Both the position numbers and the translations under genes were made by a program. Source: Paenibacillus terricola (lineage in GTDB: Bacteria; Bacillota; Bacilli; Paenibacillales; Paenibacillaceae). From it: a stretch of DNA of 64,000 nt. This document shows positions 52,701-60,515 of the stretch, in pieces. The first letter of the stretch is position 1. Every line of letters begins with the position of its first letter. The notes below the pieces were generated by a model. The model saw only the letters and a list, made by a program, of their open reading frames with translations, made no database searches and had not been told where the DNA came from. The stretch spans positions 124,001 to 188,000 of the forward strand of contig NZ_JACXZA010000003.1 in the NCBI RefSeq assembly GCF_014779765.1. The letters run 5' to 3'.

Positions 52701-52991
52701 TTACAGTGTTGAGCCCTCAATCCTTATCCTTACCTTTGTTGGTCGGCGTTGACTCATATCCCCAGGCTCTGGTATTAAATCACCGTTTACTATCCGTGAT
52801 TCAAAGTAAGCTATTTTAACCTCTTCTATATCTTTGAGGAGGTCCACCATCGTAGAACTAATCGCATGACAACCCGGCAATTCTTCGACAACCCCAAAAT
52901 AATAACCTGATTGGTTATCATCCCTCGGTGGAACATACTCCGCAATAAAGTTGTAGTTCTGTATCATGTAATAAGCAATATCCTTGGTCAT
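52701..52991 (-). CDS. HicB-like antitoxin-fold protein, orphan
   Basis: 96 residues with the HicB partial RNase-H-like fold: an N-terminal strand, then Y-Y-F-G-V-V-E-E-L-P-G-C-H-A-I-S-S-T (the hallmark E-L-P-G-C segment), followed by a helix D-L-L-K-D-I-E-E-V. The C-terminus is short and lacks an obvious helix-turn-helix. No HicA toxin frame occurs on either side, so it is not a complete toxin-antitoxin pair. The start is the ATG after AAAGGTTG. It is the single gene of its cassette. Confidence 0.78.
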   Translation of the reverse strand: MTKDIAYYMIQNYNFIAEYVPPRDDNQSGYYFGVVEELPGCHAISSTMVDLLKDIEEVKIAYFESRIVNGDLIPEPGDMSQRRPTKVRIRIEGSTL

Positions 52992-53050
52992 AATCACACA
53001 ACCTTTGCGTTTAATCCATCAATCCTATAGTACCATATTTTGGAACTATC

Positions 53051-53131
53051 CTGCCCGTTACTTCAATGAAACAGGGAGCAGCGCCGCGGAGGTCTGCTCC
53101 TTATTTTGGTTGAACTATAGTTACCCATTAG
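53051..53131 (-). repeat. Family A element 7
   Basis: Nearly the same as element 1: CTGCCCGTTACTTCAATG exit side, GGAGCAG.../CTGCTCC hairpin and a GGTTGAACTATAG...CCCATTAG entry side. Confidence 0.8.
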
Positions 53132-53244
53132 TTTGTTCATTTTTTAACTACTAATCAGCTTGAAAAATGCGTTAGTATGAACAGGTTGTTCCCAATTGTT
53201 AAAGATACTGTCCTAGTTGTTTAATGGAGCATTCCTTCTCTTCG

Positions 53245-53622
53245 CTAAGCGACGAGACTGATTAAATTGTTATCGGGGTCCTTTATGATCGCATATCGCT
53301 CTCCCCACGGTGTATCTCGCGGCTCAAGGAAGCCGTCATACCCAAGCGTCGTCAACTGACGGTACACGTCGTCCAGCGCTTCGTTGCTGGAGAACTGAAA
53401 AGCGAGCTCGGTCCGGCAGCCGACAGGATCTTCCCAGCCTTCAAAAACACGCTTTACCGAATCCACCATATCGAATGCAAACACAATTCCTTCTTGCTCC
53501 ACGTCTACGTGATGCGCTTCGTCGGCGACGTCTGGAATAGCCAGCCCCAGCACGCGATAAAAATCCAACGCCCTCTTCATCTCTTCTACGTAAATCGCGA
53601 CTCGTTTCAACCTTACCGTCAT
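53245..53622 (-). CDS. VOC (glyoxalase) family protein
   Basis: 125 residues. M-T-V-R-L-K-R-V-A-I-Y-V-E-E-M-K-R-A-L-D-F-Y opens the first VOC unit. H-H-V-D-V-E in its middle and the second unit's R-D-T-P-W-G-E-R-Y-A-I-I-K-D-P-D-N-N-L-I-S-L complete the fold, with metal-binding-type H and E positions as in glyoxalase and bleomycin-resistance proteins. The start follows GGGAGCTGCAAAGC; longer frames extend upstream without support. It stands directly after an AraC fragment that may have been its regulator. Confidence 0.8.
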   Translation of the reverse strand: MTVRLKRVAIYVEEMKRALDFYRVLGLAIPDVADEAHHVDVEQEGIVFAFDMVDSVKRVFEGWEDPVGCRTELAFQFSSNEALDDVYRQLTTLGYDGFLEPRDTPWGERYAIIKDPDNNLISLVA

Positions 53623-53708
53623 GCTTTGCAGCTCCCTTCGTTTTGCTTGATTTTCACCCCCATTATAGTAATTGTCCCTCATTTCAAAATAGTAAAAAAC
53701 GGACTTCC

Positions 53709-53951
53709 TCACTCTTGCTTGGTCAGCCGTTTGAGTGGAAGTCCGTAATATCGCTTAAAAACACCAGCGAAGTGCGACTGATCATAGTACCCGTGTTGAA
53801 GCGCCAAATCCGTCAAGCTTAAATAGTCTCCGCTGTACAATTCCTCCAGCACACTTTGAAAGCGGACGATGCCGAGCATCTCCTTCGGGCTGAGGCCAAG
53901 CTCCTCTTCATAATAGGAATGCTGCCCTTTAGCTGAACGAAATGCTCCCAT
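53709..53951 (-). pseudogene. AraC-type helix-turn-helix fragment, 5' truncated
   Basis: An 80-residue C-terminal AraC piece: L-G-L-S-P-K-E-M-L-G-I-V-R-F-Q, then L-T-D-L-A-L-Q-H-G-Y-Y-D-Q-S-H-F-A-G-V-F-K-R-Y-Y-G. The first helix-turn-helix and the ligand domain are missing. The open frame breaks off 28 bp before a family A half element (53979-54000), which suggests the rest was lost when the neighbouring cassette arrived. Confidence 0.75.
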
Positions 53952-53978
53952 TTATGCACAAACCTCGACCTGGGAATA

Positions 53979-54000
53979 TTCAACTAAAGTTCCCCGTTGG
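53979..54000 (-). repeat. Family A half element 4, supplying a stop codon
   Basis: CCAACGGGGAAC then TTTAGTTGAA: the kinase gene's final codons P-T-G-N-F-S and its TGA are read from it. The hairpin and exit side are missing. Confidence 0.75.
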
Positions 54001-55128
54001 ATCATGTTCCTCAGTTAGTAAGCGAGTGAATTTGTTTCCAATCACACTCCAATCTTGAGAAATGTCCCTTCCACCAATAGTGAAACAATTTGATGAAGTC
54101 TTTTTATCGGATGACATTGAAAATAATAACTCTACGGAATTATCGCAGATATAAAATTCAGATTCGTTCTTTGGTATTAACCTCTTTTTGTAATTATTAT
54201 AACTTCCATACAATATCCCGTTTTCAAAGCTAATTTTAAACGTCAGATCATTCCAAACATATTCACCTGTAAAGATCGAGAAATGATGGTTATCTAACAT
54301 TTTATCGCAACGGCCAACTTCCAATATTCGTAATATTAATTGCTCATAATCAATCCAATTCCTCTTTGCAATATCAATTGAAAGTTTAACGAAATTTGAA
54401 TGATTGACAATCTCTTGGGCGATTTCATCGTATTCAGTCAAAAAATCAATGTATAGCTCAAAGTCATTTTTTTGTTTTCCTTGTGCGTAAGGAAAATGTC
54501 TTCCGACTTTATATGTTTCTCCTCTAATTTCAAACATCTTTCTAATTGAGCTTTCCTTATCCGATGGGGTCAGATAGATTATGACTGGATTTAATGATTT
54601 GAGTTCCTCCATTAAGGAATTAATGAATTTCATAATCACGGACTTCGAAAATCCGTTTAGAAGTAATCCATCTGTAAAAAATTGAATAATCGATCCTTCC
54701 ATGATAATTACTTCATTTTCTTCTATCACTCTTTTCACAAAAGATTGAACCTTTGTTCTTGCAATGGCCAGATATCTACTAGGATCATTTATCCAGAAAA
54801 ACGGAAAGAGTTCCTTAATTAATTCAGCCTTATTCGAGATTAAATGGCTCCGTCTCAACTCTAATAAACTCACGCAATACATGTTTTCAATAGTTGTAGT
54901 CACACCCGAGACAGAATCAAACAATGAAAGCAACTCACTAAACTCACTAAACTCAGTTTCATTCAAGTATACTTCGTTAAAAAAGTTAATTGGATGGTTA
55001 CTCGCTAATTCATGAATAAAACTATTTGGAACACCCGCCAAATCTAACTGTATAGAAACAGACCTTGCTGTCGTTGATTTTCCTGAACCTGGTATGCCTT
55101 CAAAGAGAATTAGGTTTGAATTAATCAC
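53980..55128 (-). CDS. P-loop kinase with a C-terminal extension
   Basis: 382 residues from a GTG nine bases after GAGGA. The N-terminal 270 residues begin with L-I-L-F-E-G-I-P-G-S-G-K-S-T-T (Walker A) and include I-I-M-E-G-S-I-I-Q and P-V-I-I-Y-L-T, a layout shared with the kinase at 50455-51084. The last 110 residues form a separate beta-rich region (F-S-I-F-T-G-E-Y-V-W-N-D-L-T). Codon use is much more AT-rich than in neighbouring genes, pointing to recent acquisition. Its stop codon is supplied by the family A half element. Substrate unknown. Confidence 0.7.
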   Translation of the reverse strand: MINSNLILFEGIPGSGKSTTARSVSIQLDLAGVPNSFIHELASNHPINFFNEVYLNETEFSEFSELLSLFDSVSGVTTTIENMYCVSLLELRRSHLISNKAELIKELFPFFWINDPSRYLAIARTKVQSFVKRVIEENEVIIMEGSIIQFFTDGLLLNGFSKSVIMKFINSLMEELKSLNPVIIYLTPSDKESSIRKMFEIRGETYKVGRHFPYAQGKQKNDFELYIDFLTEYDEIAQEIVNHSNFVKLSIDIAKRNWIDYEQLILRILEVGRCDKMLDNHHFSIFTGEYVWNDLTFKISFENGILYGSYNNYKKRLIPKNESEFYICDNSVELLFSMSSDKKTSSNCFTIGGRDISQDWSVIGNKFTRLLTEEHDPTGNFS

Positions 55129-55222
55129 AACGATCACTCCTCGTCATTTCATCCCTCAAAGAGGAATATACCATTTTCTAGAAGTGAAAACGGATTCAAG
55201 TATGGATTCATTTTGAATAATT

Positions 55223-55292
55223 CTGCCCGTCAGCTGAATAGACTGCTGAGAAATCAGCAGCCTGTTGTTGTCATGCAATCAATATCCATTAG
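55223..55292 (-). repeat. Family A element 8
   Basis: Perfect hairpin CTGCTGA-GAAA-TCAGCAG (55243-55260), exit side CTGCCCGTCAGCTG, entry side CATTAG next to the TAG of the gene at 55299. Confidence 0.75.
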
Positions 55293-55298
55293 CTCAAT

Positions 55299-55603
55299 CT
55301 AATACGGCACATACAGGAAACGTTCTTCATTATAAAGGATAAGCATATCATCTTTTGTGCCTGTACTTGGGGCATCATAATCATCTGACCACCTATGCAT
55401 TTCAAAAAACCTAATTTCATACCTGGTCCCAAGGCTTTATCTATGCTTCTTAAAGCTAAAACATATTTTTTTTCATCCCAAACAAATGAGGTAGGAAACT
55501 CCTTACAAAGCGATACAGGACTTTCAGGTTTAGATTGGTTAATATTATTTTCAGGTCTAAACATAAAACTGCTTAATACTAAAAAGGTATAAAAAAGCTT
55601 CAT
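55299..55603 (-). pseudogene. Frameshifted gene for a small exported protein
   Basis: From ATG 55603 (behind GAGGTGAAG) a signal-peptide-like start (M-K-L-F-Y-T-F-L-V-L-S-S-F) and K-Y-V-L-A-L-R-S-I-D-K-A-L-G-P-G are read. Near 55430 the sensible frame shifts by one base, and E-I-R-F-F-E-M-H-R-W-S-D-D-Y-D, then L-Y-N-E-E-R-F-L-Y-V-P-Y, continues to the TAG at 55299-55301. The direct frame instead gives a Met/Cys-rich nonsense tail. This is either a real lesion or a sequencing error. Family unknown. Confidence 0.6.
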
Positions 55604-55969
55604 CAACACACTTCACCTCATTGGATAAGGTGCCCAATTAAAGCCACGCTACCCCGCCCATTACTTCTTCAACGAAAACAGCACTCTAAATCAACACTGA
55701 ACATTAACAGAGCCATCTTTAGATGATTTCCGTAAGGATAAGTTTTACGAATAATATAACAAACAAAATGAAACATACTTCATTAATCTGAACTGTACTT
55801 CCAGCCTATCTCGAATTAGCATCTGTCGTCGTTTGTAAAAGTAGCGTCCACTCAAGCCAAACAAACAAAAACAGCCCTGGACGTCACCGTCCAAGGCTGC
55901 TCACTCCCTCTTCAATCCTTACCTATCTATATAACATACGACTTATCGAAATTAAACCTGAACCTAATG
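55604..55969. other. Intergenic region between the array and the GH35 gene
   Basis: Contains a half family A element (CGCCCATTACTTCTTCAACG, 55655-55682), AT-rich DNA without a gene, and the GH35 terminator. Confidence 0.55.
55861..55898 (-). terminator. Terminator of the GH35 gene
   Basis: AGCCTTGGACG-GTGA-CGTCCAGGGCT followed by GTTTTTGTTTG on the minus strand. Confidence 0.75.
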
Positions 55970-58738
55970 TTACCCTTCAATCGTCGTCCAACGCCGATTC
56001 GATTGCTCGTCGAACAACAGCTTAGCCTTCGCTGGCGATCTGCCCTCTTCATCGAACAGGACAAGCTCGTTCACGTCTTTCAGCCAATCTAGCGGCAGCT
56101 TGTAATCTTCTTGCGGACCGATCTGCCAGTAGCGGCCAAGGTCGATGCCGTTGAGCCAGACGGAGCCTTTGCTCAATCCCGTGAGACGCAGCTTCAGCTT
56201 AGCATGAACATCAGCCGGAAGCTCAGGTTTCGCGAACTCGCAGCGATGCCAAGCCGGCCCTTTCTTACTTTCCGTTGTCGACGATGCGCTTACACCCGCT
56301 TCCGATGGCACTCCATCTGCGAGCCCCGCCATACTCCACGCTCCGATTGCATTTGACGAATGGTAAGTCAGCAGCTCCAATCGATTGACTGGCGACTTCG
56401 CGTACGGCATCTCGATCACATTATCTCCAGGCTGAATGTAAGCCGAGATATCGACTGAATGGTGTGCGAACCAGTTCTGATAACCTTCCAGCGGCACTTC
56501 TTTCCCATTAATGCGAAGCGGTACGCTCACTGCACCTACGAGAACTGCCCGATCATGTCCATCCACTTGGAACGTACGCGACAGCGTCGCTTGACCATCC
56601 AATGTGTTCACGCGATCAAGATGCACCGTCTCCTCTCCATGTGACCAACCGCTGCGAATATCTGTCGCAGTGCCTTGCACATAACCCGTATCGAACAAGC
56701 CTTTAGGCTCCCCGAGATACGGCGAGAAGTTCAACCGACCCATGTTCTGAACGAGAATCTGTACATTATTACTGCCTTTATGCAGCGGAATCTCGATGGA
56801 GGAAGACCCAACTTCACGAATCAGTCCAATTTCCGCTCCATTCACATAGACTCTCGCTGTATCTTGAAGCTTCGGCAGAATGAGCGTCGTCTGCTTATCG
56901 GAATCGCTTTCGATCAAGCTGGAATAAACGATATAGCCATAAGGCTGCGAGAAGCTTGAGAAGTCCTGCGGAACCTCACACGAAACGCCTTGCACCGAAG
57001 CAAGATCCAACGTGCTAGTCACCCAACCAGCCAATTTAGGCGCCTTCAGTTTCACAGCACCAACCGGTTGCCCCGTAGTCTCGCTACTATCTCGCTCCAC
57101 TCGGAAGTCTTCTGGCCACTCTACTGCCGAAACCGAAGCATTCACTGATGCAACCAACTGTCCGCCTGCCTCTATATCCACATCGAAGCATCCGCCAAAC
57201 CATTGGCCTTTCGCAATGCGCCACGTCTGATCCATGGCAGTCGTATTCAGCACGATCACCCGCAGCTCTTGACCTCCAATGATCAAACGGACATCCTGAG
57301 GCTCATTGAAGTGATAGAAGTCAAACGTAATTGTTCTGCCATCTGCGCTCTGCGCATGCAGAATCGGCTGATCATCCGCGTATTGAATCACTTCATCAGC
57401 GTTCAATTCCACCAGCGACCGCTGTCCATCCTTGGCGTAGACGATCAACGTGTGAATACCATTCACAACCTCGTTGCACGCAATCGCAGTATTGCTAATC
57501 AAACGAACCCCATCCAGCAGCTGCAAGCCATCCAGCACCGGAACGATTTCCCCCGGGTTGACCATAACCGGCAGCGTCCTGCCGTTCTCAAGTGTTAGAT
57601 AGACCGTTTCTCGCTCTTCCTTGACGCTTCCGACGAACAGAATCCGCTGCTCTCCGTTCCTTCTGCCACGAACGGTAATGTCTTCCGGCGCCGCAATGCC
57701 AGCTGTGTCAAACGACTCCGAATCGAGCAGCAACGAGCCCGCCGCCTCCACGAACAAGGAGAACCGCTTCGCCGCCATATACTTCGGCGTCGTTCTTCCG
57801 TACTCGTTCAATGGCGCATCATAATCGTATGATGTAACCATGAAGATATCGCTGCTGCCAACCGTTCTGCCGCCATAACCAGCAAAGTTCGTCCCGCCGA
57901 AGAACATGTAATGGCTAATTCCTGTGAAACCTGTCTGAATCGCTTCAAACATGCGCTTCTCGTACAACTGTGGTGTTTTCTGCGTTGCCGCTGGCGCTCC
58001 CCAATGCTCGAACCAACCGCTCCAGAACTCCGTCACGATCTTCGGTGTATCCGGCTGCTTCTTCACCAGATTCGCATAATGATGATCGGCGCCGCTCCAG
58101 AAGTTCGCACCTTCGATCGCACCCTCAACACCGCCAACGCATGTAATGAGCGGCATATCTATCCCACAGCTCAGCAGCCCGTCCCTTAAGTGGCTCATAT
58201 AAGCAGATGCAGAAGCATCGTCTGTCAAGTAGCCGTATTCATTCTCTACCTGTACGAGAATAACCGTTCCACCTTGCGACAGTTGACGCTGACGAATGAT
58301 CTCCGTGATACGGTCGAAGTACAAGTCAACATACTTCAGATAGGTCTCATTGTACTCCCGGAACTTCACGCCTTCCTTGAGGCTGAGCCACCAAGGGAAG
58401 CCCCCAAAGTCCCACTCCGCACAGATGAATGGACCTGGTCTTGCAATGACCCACAGGCCAAGCTCTGCGCACAGGTCAAGAAACGCTCCACAGTCTGCAT
58501 CGCCCTCGAAGTTCCAATCCCCTTCATTCGGCTCATGCACGTTCCATGCAAAATACGTATCAATGCAGTTCATTCCTGCAAGCTTTGCTTTGACAAGAAC
58601 CTCCCGCCATTCTTCCTTCGGCATCCGGAAGTAGTGAATGGCCGCACTGTTCAGAAACACTCTCTTGCCATTGATGATGTAACTCTTCTCGTCGTATGTG
58701 AACTCCACGCCAGTATTGGCTGCATAAGTGGTGTGCAT
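55970..58738 (-). CDS. GH35 beta-galactosidase
   Basis: 922 residues without signal peptide. The N-terminal TIM barrel has the GH35 order: N-S-A-A-I-H-Y-F-R near residue 35, A-W-N-V-H-E-P, R-P-G-P-F-I-C-A-E-W, the acid/base in L-V-Q-V-E-N-E-Y-G near 167 and the nucleophile in V-T-E-F-W-S-G-W-F near 240, then M-F-F-G-G-T-N-F. Jelly-roll beta domains fill the C-terminal half, ending with W-L-N-G-I-D-L-G-R-Y-W. It removes terminal beta-galactose from imported oligosaccharides. The start is the ATG after GAAGGTGA. A tandem 14-bp direct repeat lies in its promoter. Confidence 0.92.
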   Translation of the reverse strand: MHTTYAANTGVEFTYDEKSYIINGKRVFLNSAAIHYFRMPKEEWREVLVKAKLAGMNCIDTYFAWNVHEPNEGDWNFEGDADCGAFLDLCAELGLWVIARPGPFICAEWDFGGFPWWLSLKEGVKFREYNETYLKYVDLYFDRITEIIRQRQLSQGGTVILVQVENEYGYLTDDASASAYMSHLRDGLLSCGIDMPLITCVGGVEGAIEGANFWSGADHHYANLVKKQPDTPKIVTEFWSGWFEHWGAPAATQKTPQLYEKRMFEAIQTGFTGISHYMFFGGTNFAGYGGRTVGSSDIFMVTSYDYDAPLNEYGRTTPKYMAAKRFSLFVEAAGSLLLDSESFDTAGIAAPEDITVRGRRNGEQRILFVGSVKEERETVYLTLENGRTLPVMVNPGEIVPVLDGLQLLDGVRLISNTAIACNEVVNGIHTLIVYAKDGQRSLVELNADEVIQYADDQPILHAQSADGRTITFDFYHFNEPQDVRLIIGGQELRVIVLNTTAMDQTWRIAKGQWFGGCFDVDIEAGGQLVASVNASVSAVEWPEDFRVERDSSETTGQPVGAVKLKAPKLAGWVTSTLDLASVQGVSCEVPQDFSSFSQPYGYIVYSSLIESDSDKQTTLILPKLQDTARVYVNGAEIGLIREVGSSSIEIPLHKGSNNVQILVQNMGRLNFSPYLGEPKGLFDTGYVQGTATDIRSGWSHGEETVHLDRVNTLDGQATLSRTFQVDGHDRAVLVGAVSVPLRINGKEVPLEGYQNWFAHHSVDISAYIQPGDNVIEMPYAKSPVNRLELLTYHSSNAIGAWSMAGLADGVPSEAGVSASSTTESKKGPAWHRCEFAKPELPADVHAKLKLRLTGLSKGSVWLNGIDLGRYWQIGPQEDYKLPLDWLKDVNELVLFDEEGRSPAKAKLLFDEQSNRRWTTIEG

Positions 58739-58789
58739 TGCAGTCACCTTCCTCTTCTATGCTTCGCGAATGAATCGCGGTATTAATGT

Positions 58790-58817
58790 GAAATAGGTTT
58801 CATGAAATGGGTTTCAT
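58790..58817 (-). promoter_or_regulatory. Tandem 14-bp direct repeat upstream of GH35
   Basis: GAAATAGGTTTCAT (58790-58803) and GAAATGGGTTTCAT (58804-58817) are adjacent copies differing at one base, 52 bp before the GH35 start. Direct repeats of this size are typical sites for AraC-type activators. Confidence 0.55.
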
Positions 58818-58824
58818 ATAAAGG

Positions 58825-58851
58825 GAAAAACAAAGCTGCCGTGACAGCTTT
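58825..58851 (-). terminator. Terminator of the GH30 gene
   Basis: AAAGCTG/CAGCTTT stem that starts inside the stop codon, followed by GTTTTT. Confidence 0.7.
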
Positions 58852-60388
58852 ATCCTCGCCATTGCCCATACCAAGTGACTACTGACCTTGCCGGAATGTT
58901 TCCTTCCAGCGTACCGTCTGCCTGAACTTGGATGTCCTCTCCCTGCGACAGATCACTTTCATCCGATGTCACATAAGTCTGCATGACCTTGATGCCGTCT
59001 TTCACTTCCATCCCTTGCAATGAAACTCGAATGCTGCGGTCCTCTTGACTGTCATTCACGAACACAGCGGTGAGCGTCTGGTCTCCTTCGTGAATATAAG
59101 CCGATCCCATAAGCCCGCAAGCCTCCTGATCATCTGCCTCATTAAGCGCAATTCGTATTGCGCCAGGACGTACAAACTTGCTGTAATTGCCAAGCGCCCA
59201 TAGGATCTTGGAAGTCAGAATGTTCTGCTCGTCCCCTGGCTTGTTAAAATCGGTATAGATCAGCCCGTCCTTATAATCCTCCTTGGACACAGCCGTCCAC
59301 CACTGCCAAGCTGCCGCATTCGCTGCCGCCAGGTCAAAATGAATCGCTCGCGCCACACGCAGCGCTGCATTCATCCCAAAATCGCGGCCATGACCGTCAG
59401 CACCAAGAATGCAGTACTCCGACATCCAATAGACAGCATCCGAATCGTAACGCGCAATATTCGCAACAAGCAATTCCCTCAGCGTACCAAGGCGGTCATC
59501 GCCAGGCTTATCGTAATCCGACCAGTATGAGTGAGATGCAATCTTATGCCCGATCGCTTCCTTCAGCTCAGGATCATCCAACAAGCACTTGATATATTCA
59601 CGATACTTGCCTGTCCCAAGCTGGTTCGCACCACTCGTGTATTGCTGCTCGCCGGAGAACGTCTCGAACAAATCATCGTCCAGCAGCGACGTAATCTCAA
59701 CGCCATCTGCCGCGCTGATCTTCGTCTTCATGCCCGCAGCCTGCAGTTGCCTGTACACCTCAAGAAGTACCCGCTTCAGGTCATCGTTGTTATAACGGTT
59801 ACCTTCTTGCCCCGAATTGTTCCAGTCCCAGGTCGGTTCATTGATCGGGCTTACATACTGAAACTCTAAACCTTCATTATAAAAATGCTTCAGCACATCG
59901 ATTAGAAACGATGCGAACGCTGGCTCATAGCCCGGCTTCAAGTTAGTCGAACCCACGCTTGGGTCCGGCTGCGCATGCCCGTTCTTCGTCATCCATACCG
60001 GTGGGCTGTTGACGAAGGCGATCAGCGTATTCACGCCTCTTTCCTTCGCTGCGCGCAGAAACCACTGCTGACCCGCCTGCTTGCTCCAATCGTAATCGCC
60101 GTCTGCCGACATCTTGAAAGCCTCGGCTCGCCGCCACGGATTGCGAATAATATCGCGATCCGTTTCATCTGAGCCTGCGCCAACATTGAAACGCCAAGCG
60201 GACAATCCGATACCTTTCTCTCTGGAGAATAGAAGGTCTGCAACACGGGTTTTATTGTCTTCCGTCCAATGCTTACCGATTGGATCCATGGACCATGCGT
60301 CAGATGCCCCGAAATTATCGATCGTTTGGTATTTTACTGCCGCGTCGATCAGCATCTTGCTAACATGCGGCTTAATTCCGACTGTCAA
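58850..60388 (-). CDS. GH30 family glycosidase, possibly endo-beta-1,6-galactanase
   Basis: 512 residues from a TTG about 11 bases after AAAGGCGG; no signal peptide. The (beta/alpha)8 barrel shows F-G-A-S-D-A-W near residue 25, W-R-F-N-V-G-A-G-S, the acid/base in V-S-P-I-N-E-P-T-W near 180 and the nucleophile Glu in W-M-S-E-Y near 325, with a side beta domain at the end. The G-A-S-D-A-W and G-A-G-S features resemble the GH30 subfamily of beta-1,6-galactanases; this is tentative. It lies between sugar ABC permeases and GH35 on one strand and probably trims imported galactan fragments. Confidence 0.82.
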   Translation of the reverse strand: MTVGIKPHVSKMLIDAAVKYQTIDNFGASDAWSMDPIGKHWTEDNKTRVADLLFSREKGIGLSAWRFNVGAGSDETDRDIIRNPWRRAEAFKMSADGDYDWSKQAGQQWFLRAAKERGVNTLIAFVNSPPVWMTKNGHAQPDPSVGSTNLKPGYEPAFASFLIDVLKHFYNEGLEFQYVSPINEPTWDWNNSGQEGNRYNNDDLKRVLLEVYRQLQAAGMKTKISAADGVEITSLLDDDLFETFSGEQQYTSGANQLGTGKYREYIKCLLDDPELKEAIGHKIASHSYWSDYDKPGDDRLGTLRELLVANIARYDSDAVYWMSEYCILGADGHGRDFGMNAALRVARAIHFDLAAANAAAWQWWTAVSKEDYKDGLIYTDFNKPGDEQNILTSKILWALGNYSKFVRPGAIRIALNEADDQEACGLMGSAYIHEGDQTLTAVFVNDSQEDRSIRVSLQGMEVKDGIKVMQTYVTSDESDLSQGEDIQVQADGTLEGNIPARSVVTWYGQWRG

Positions 60389-60515
60389 TCTAGATTCATC
60401 CGCCTTTCTTAAAACATATGACTTTATTAATTTTCTACTTCATACGTAATCTTATATTTCTCCAGTATGAAATAGGCTGGACCGCTTATGAGAACGGCAC
60501 AGCCGTTTCACCTTG

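Larger units (their letters stand above)
48920..55682 (-). repeat. Cassette-like array: small minus-strand genes separated by family A elements
   Basis: Family A elements or halves lie at 49021-49043, 50205-50293, 51461-51480, 52111-52191, 52559-52647, 53051-53131, 53979-54000, 55223-55292 and 55655-55682. On the minus strand a full element reads CTAAYGGRRAAC, then GWTAGTT, an A-rich stretch, a GC hairpin, T-rich TTTCATTGAAG, then TAACGGGCAG. About one gene, always on the minus strand, lies between each pair. Gene products are unrelated in function. No integrase or transposase is present. Confidence 0.8.

Noticed and set aside
48920-55682. A classical integron
   Set aside because: No tyrosine integrase, attI or attC with paired GTTRRRY/RYYYAAC boxes is visible; the element's conserved parts are different.
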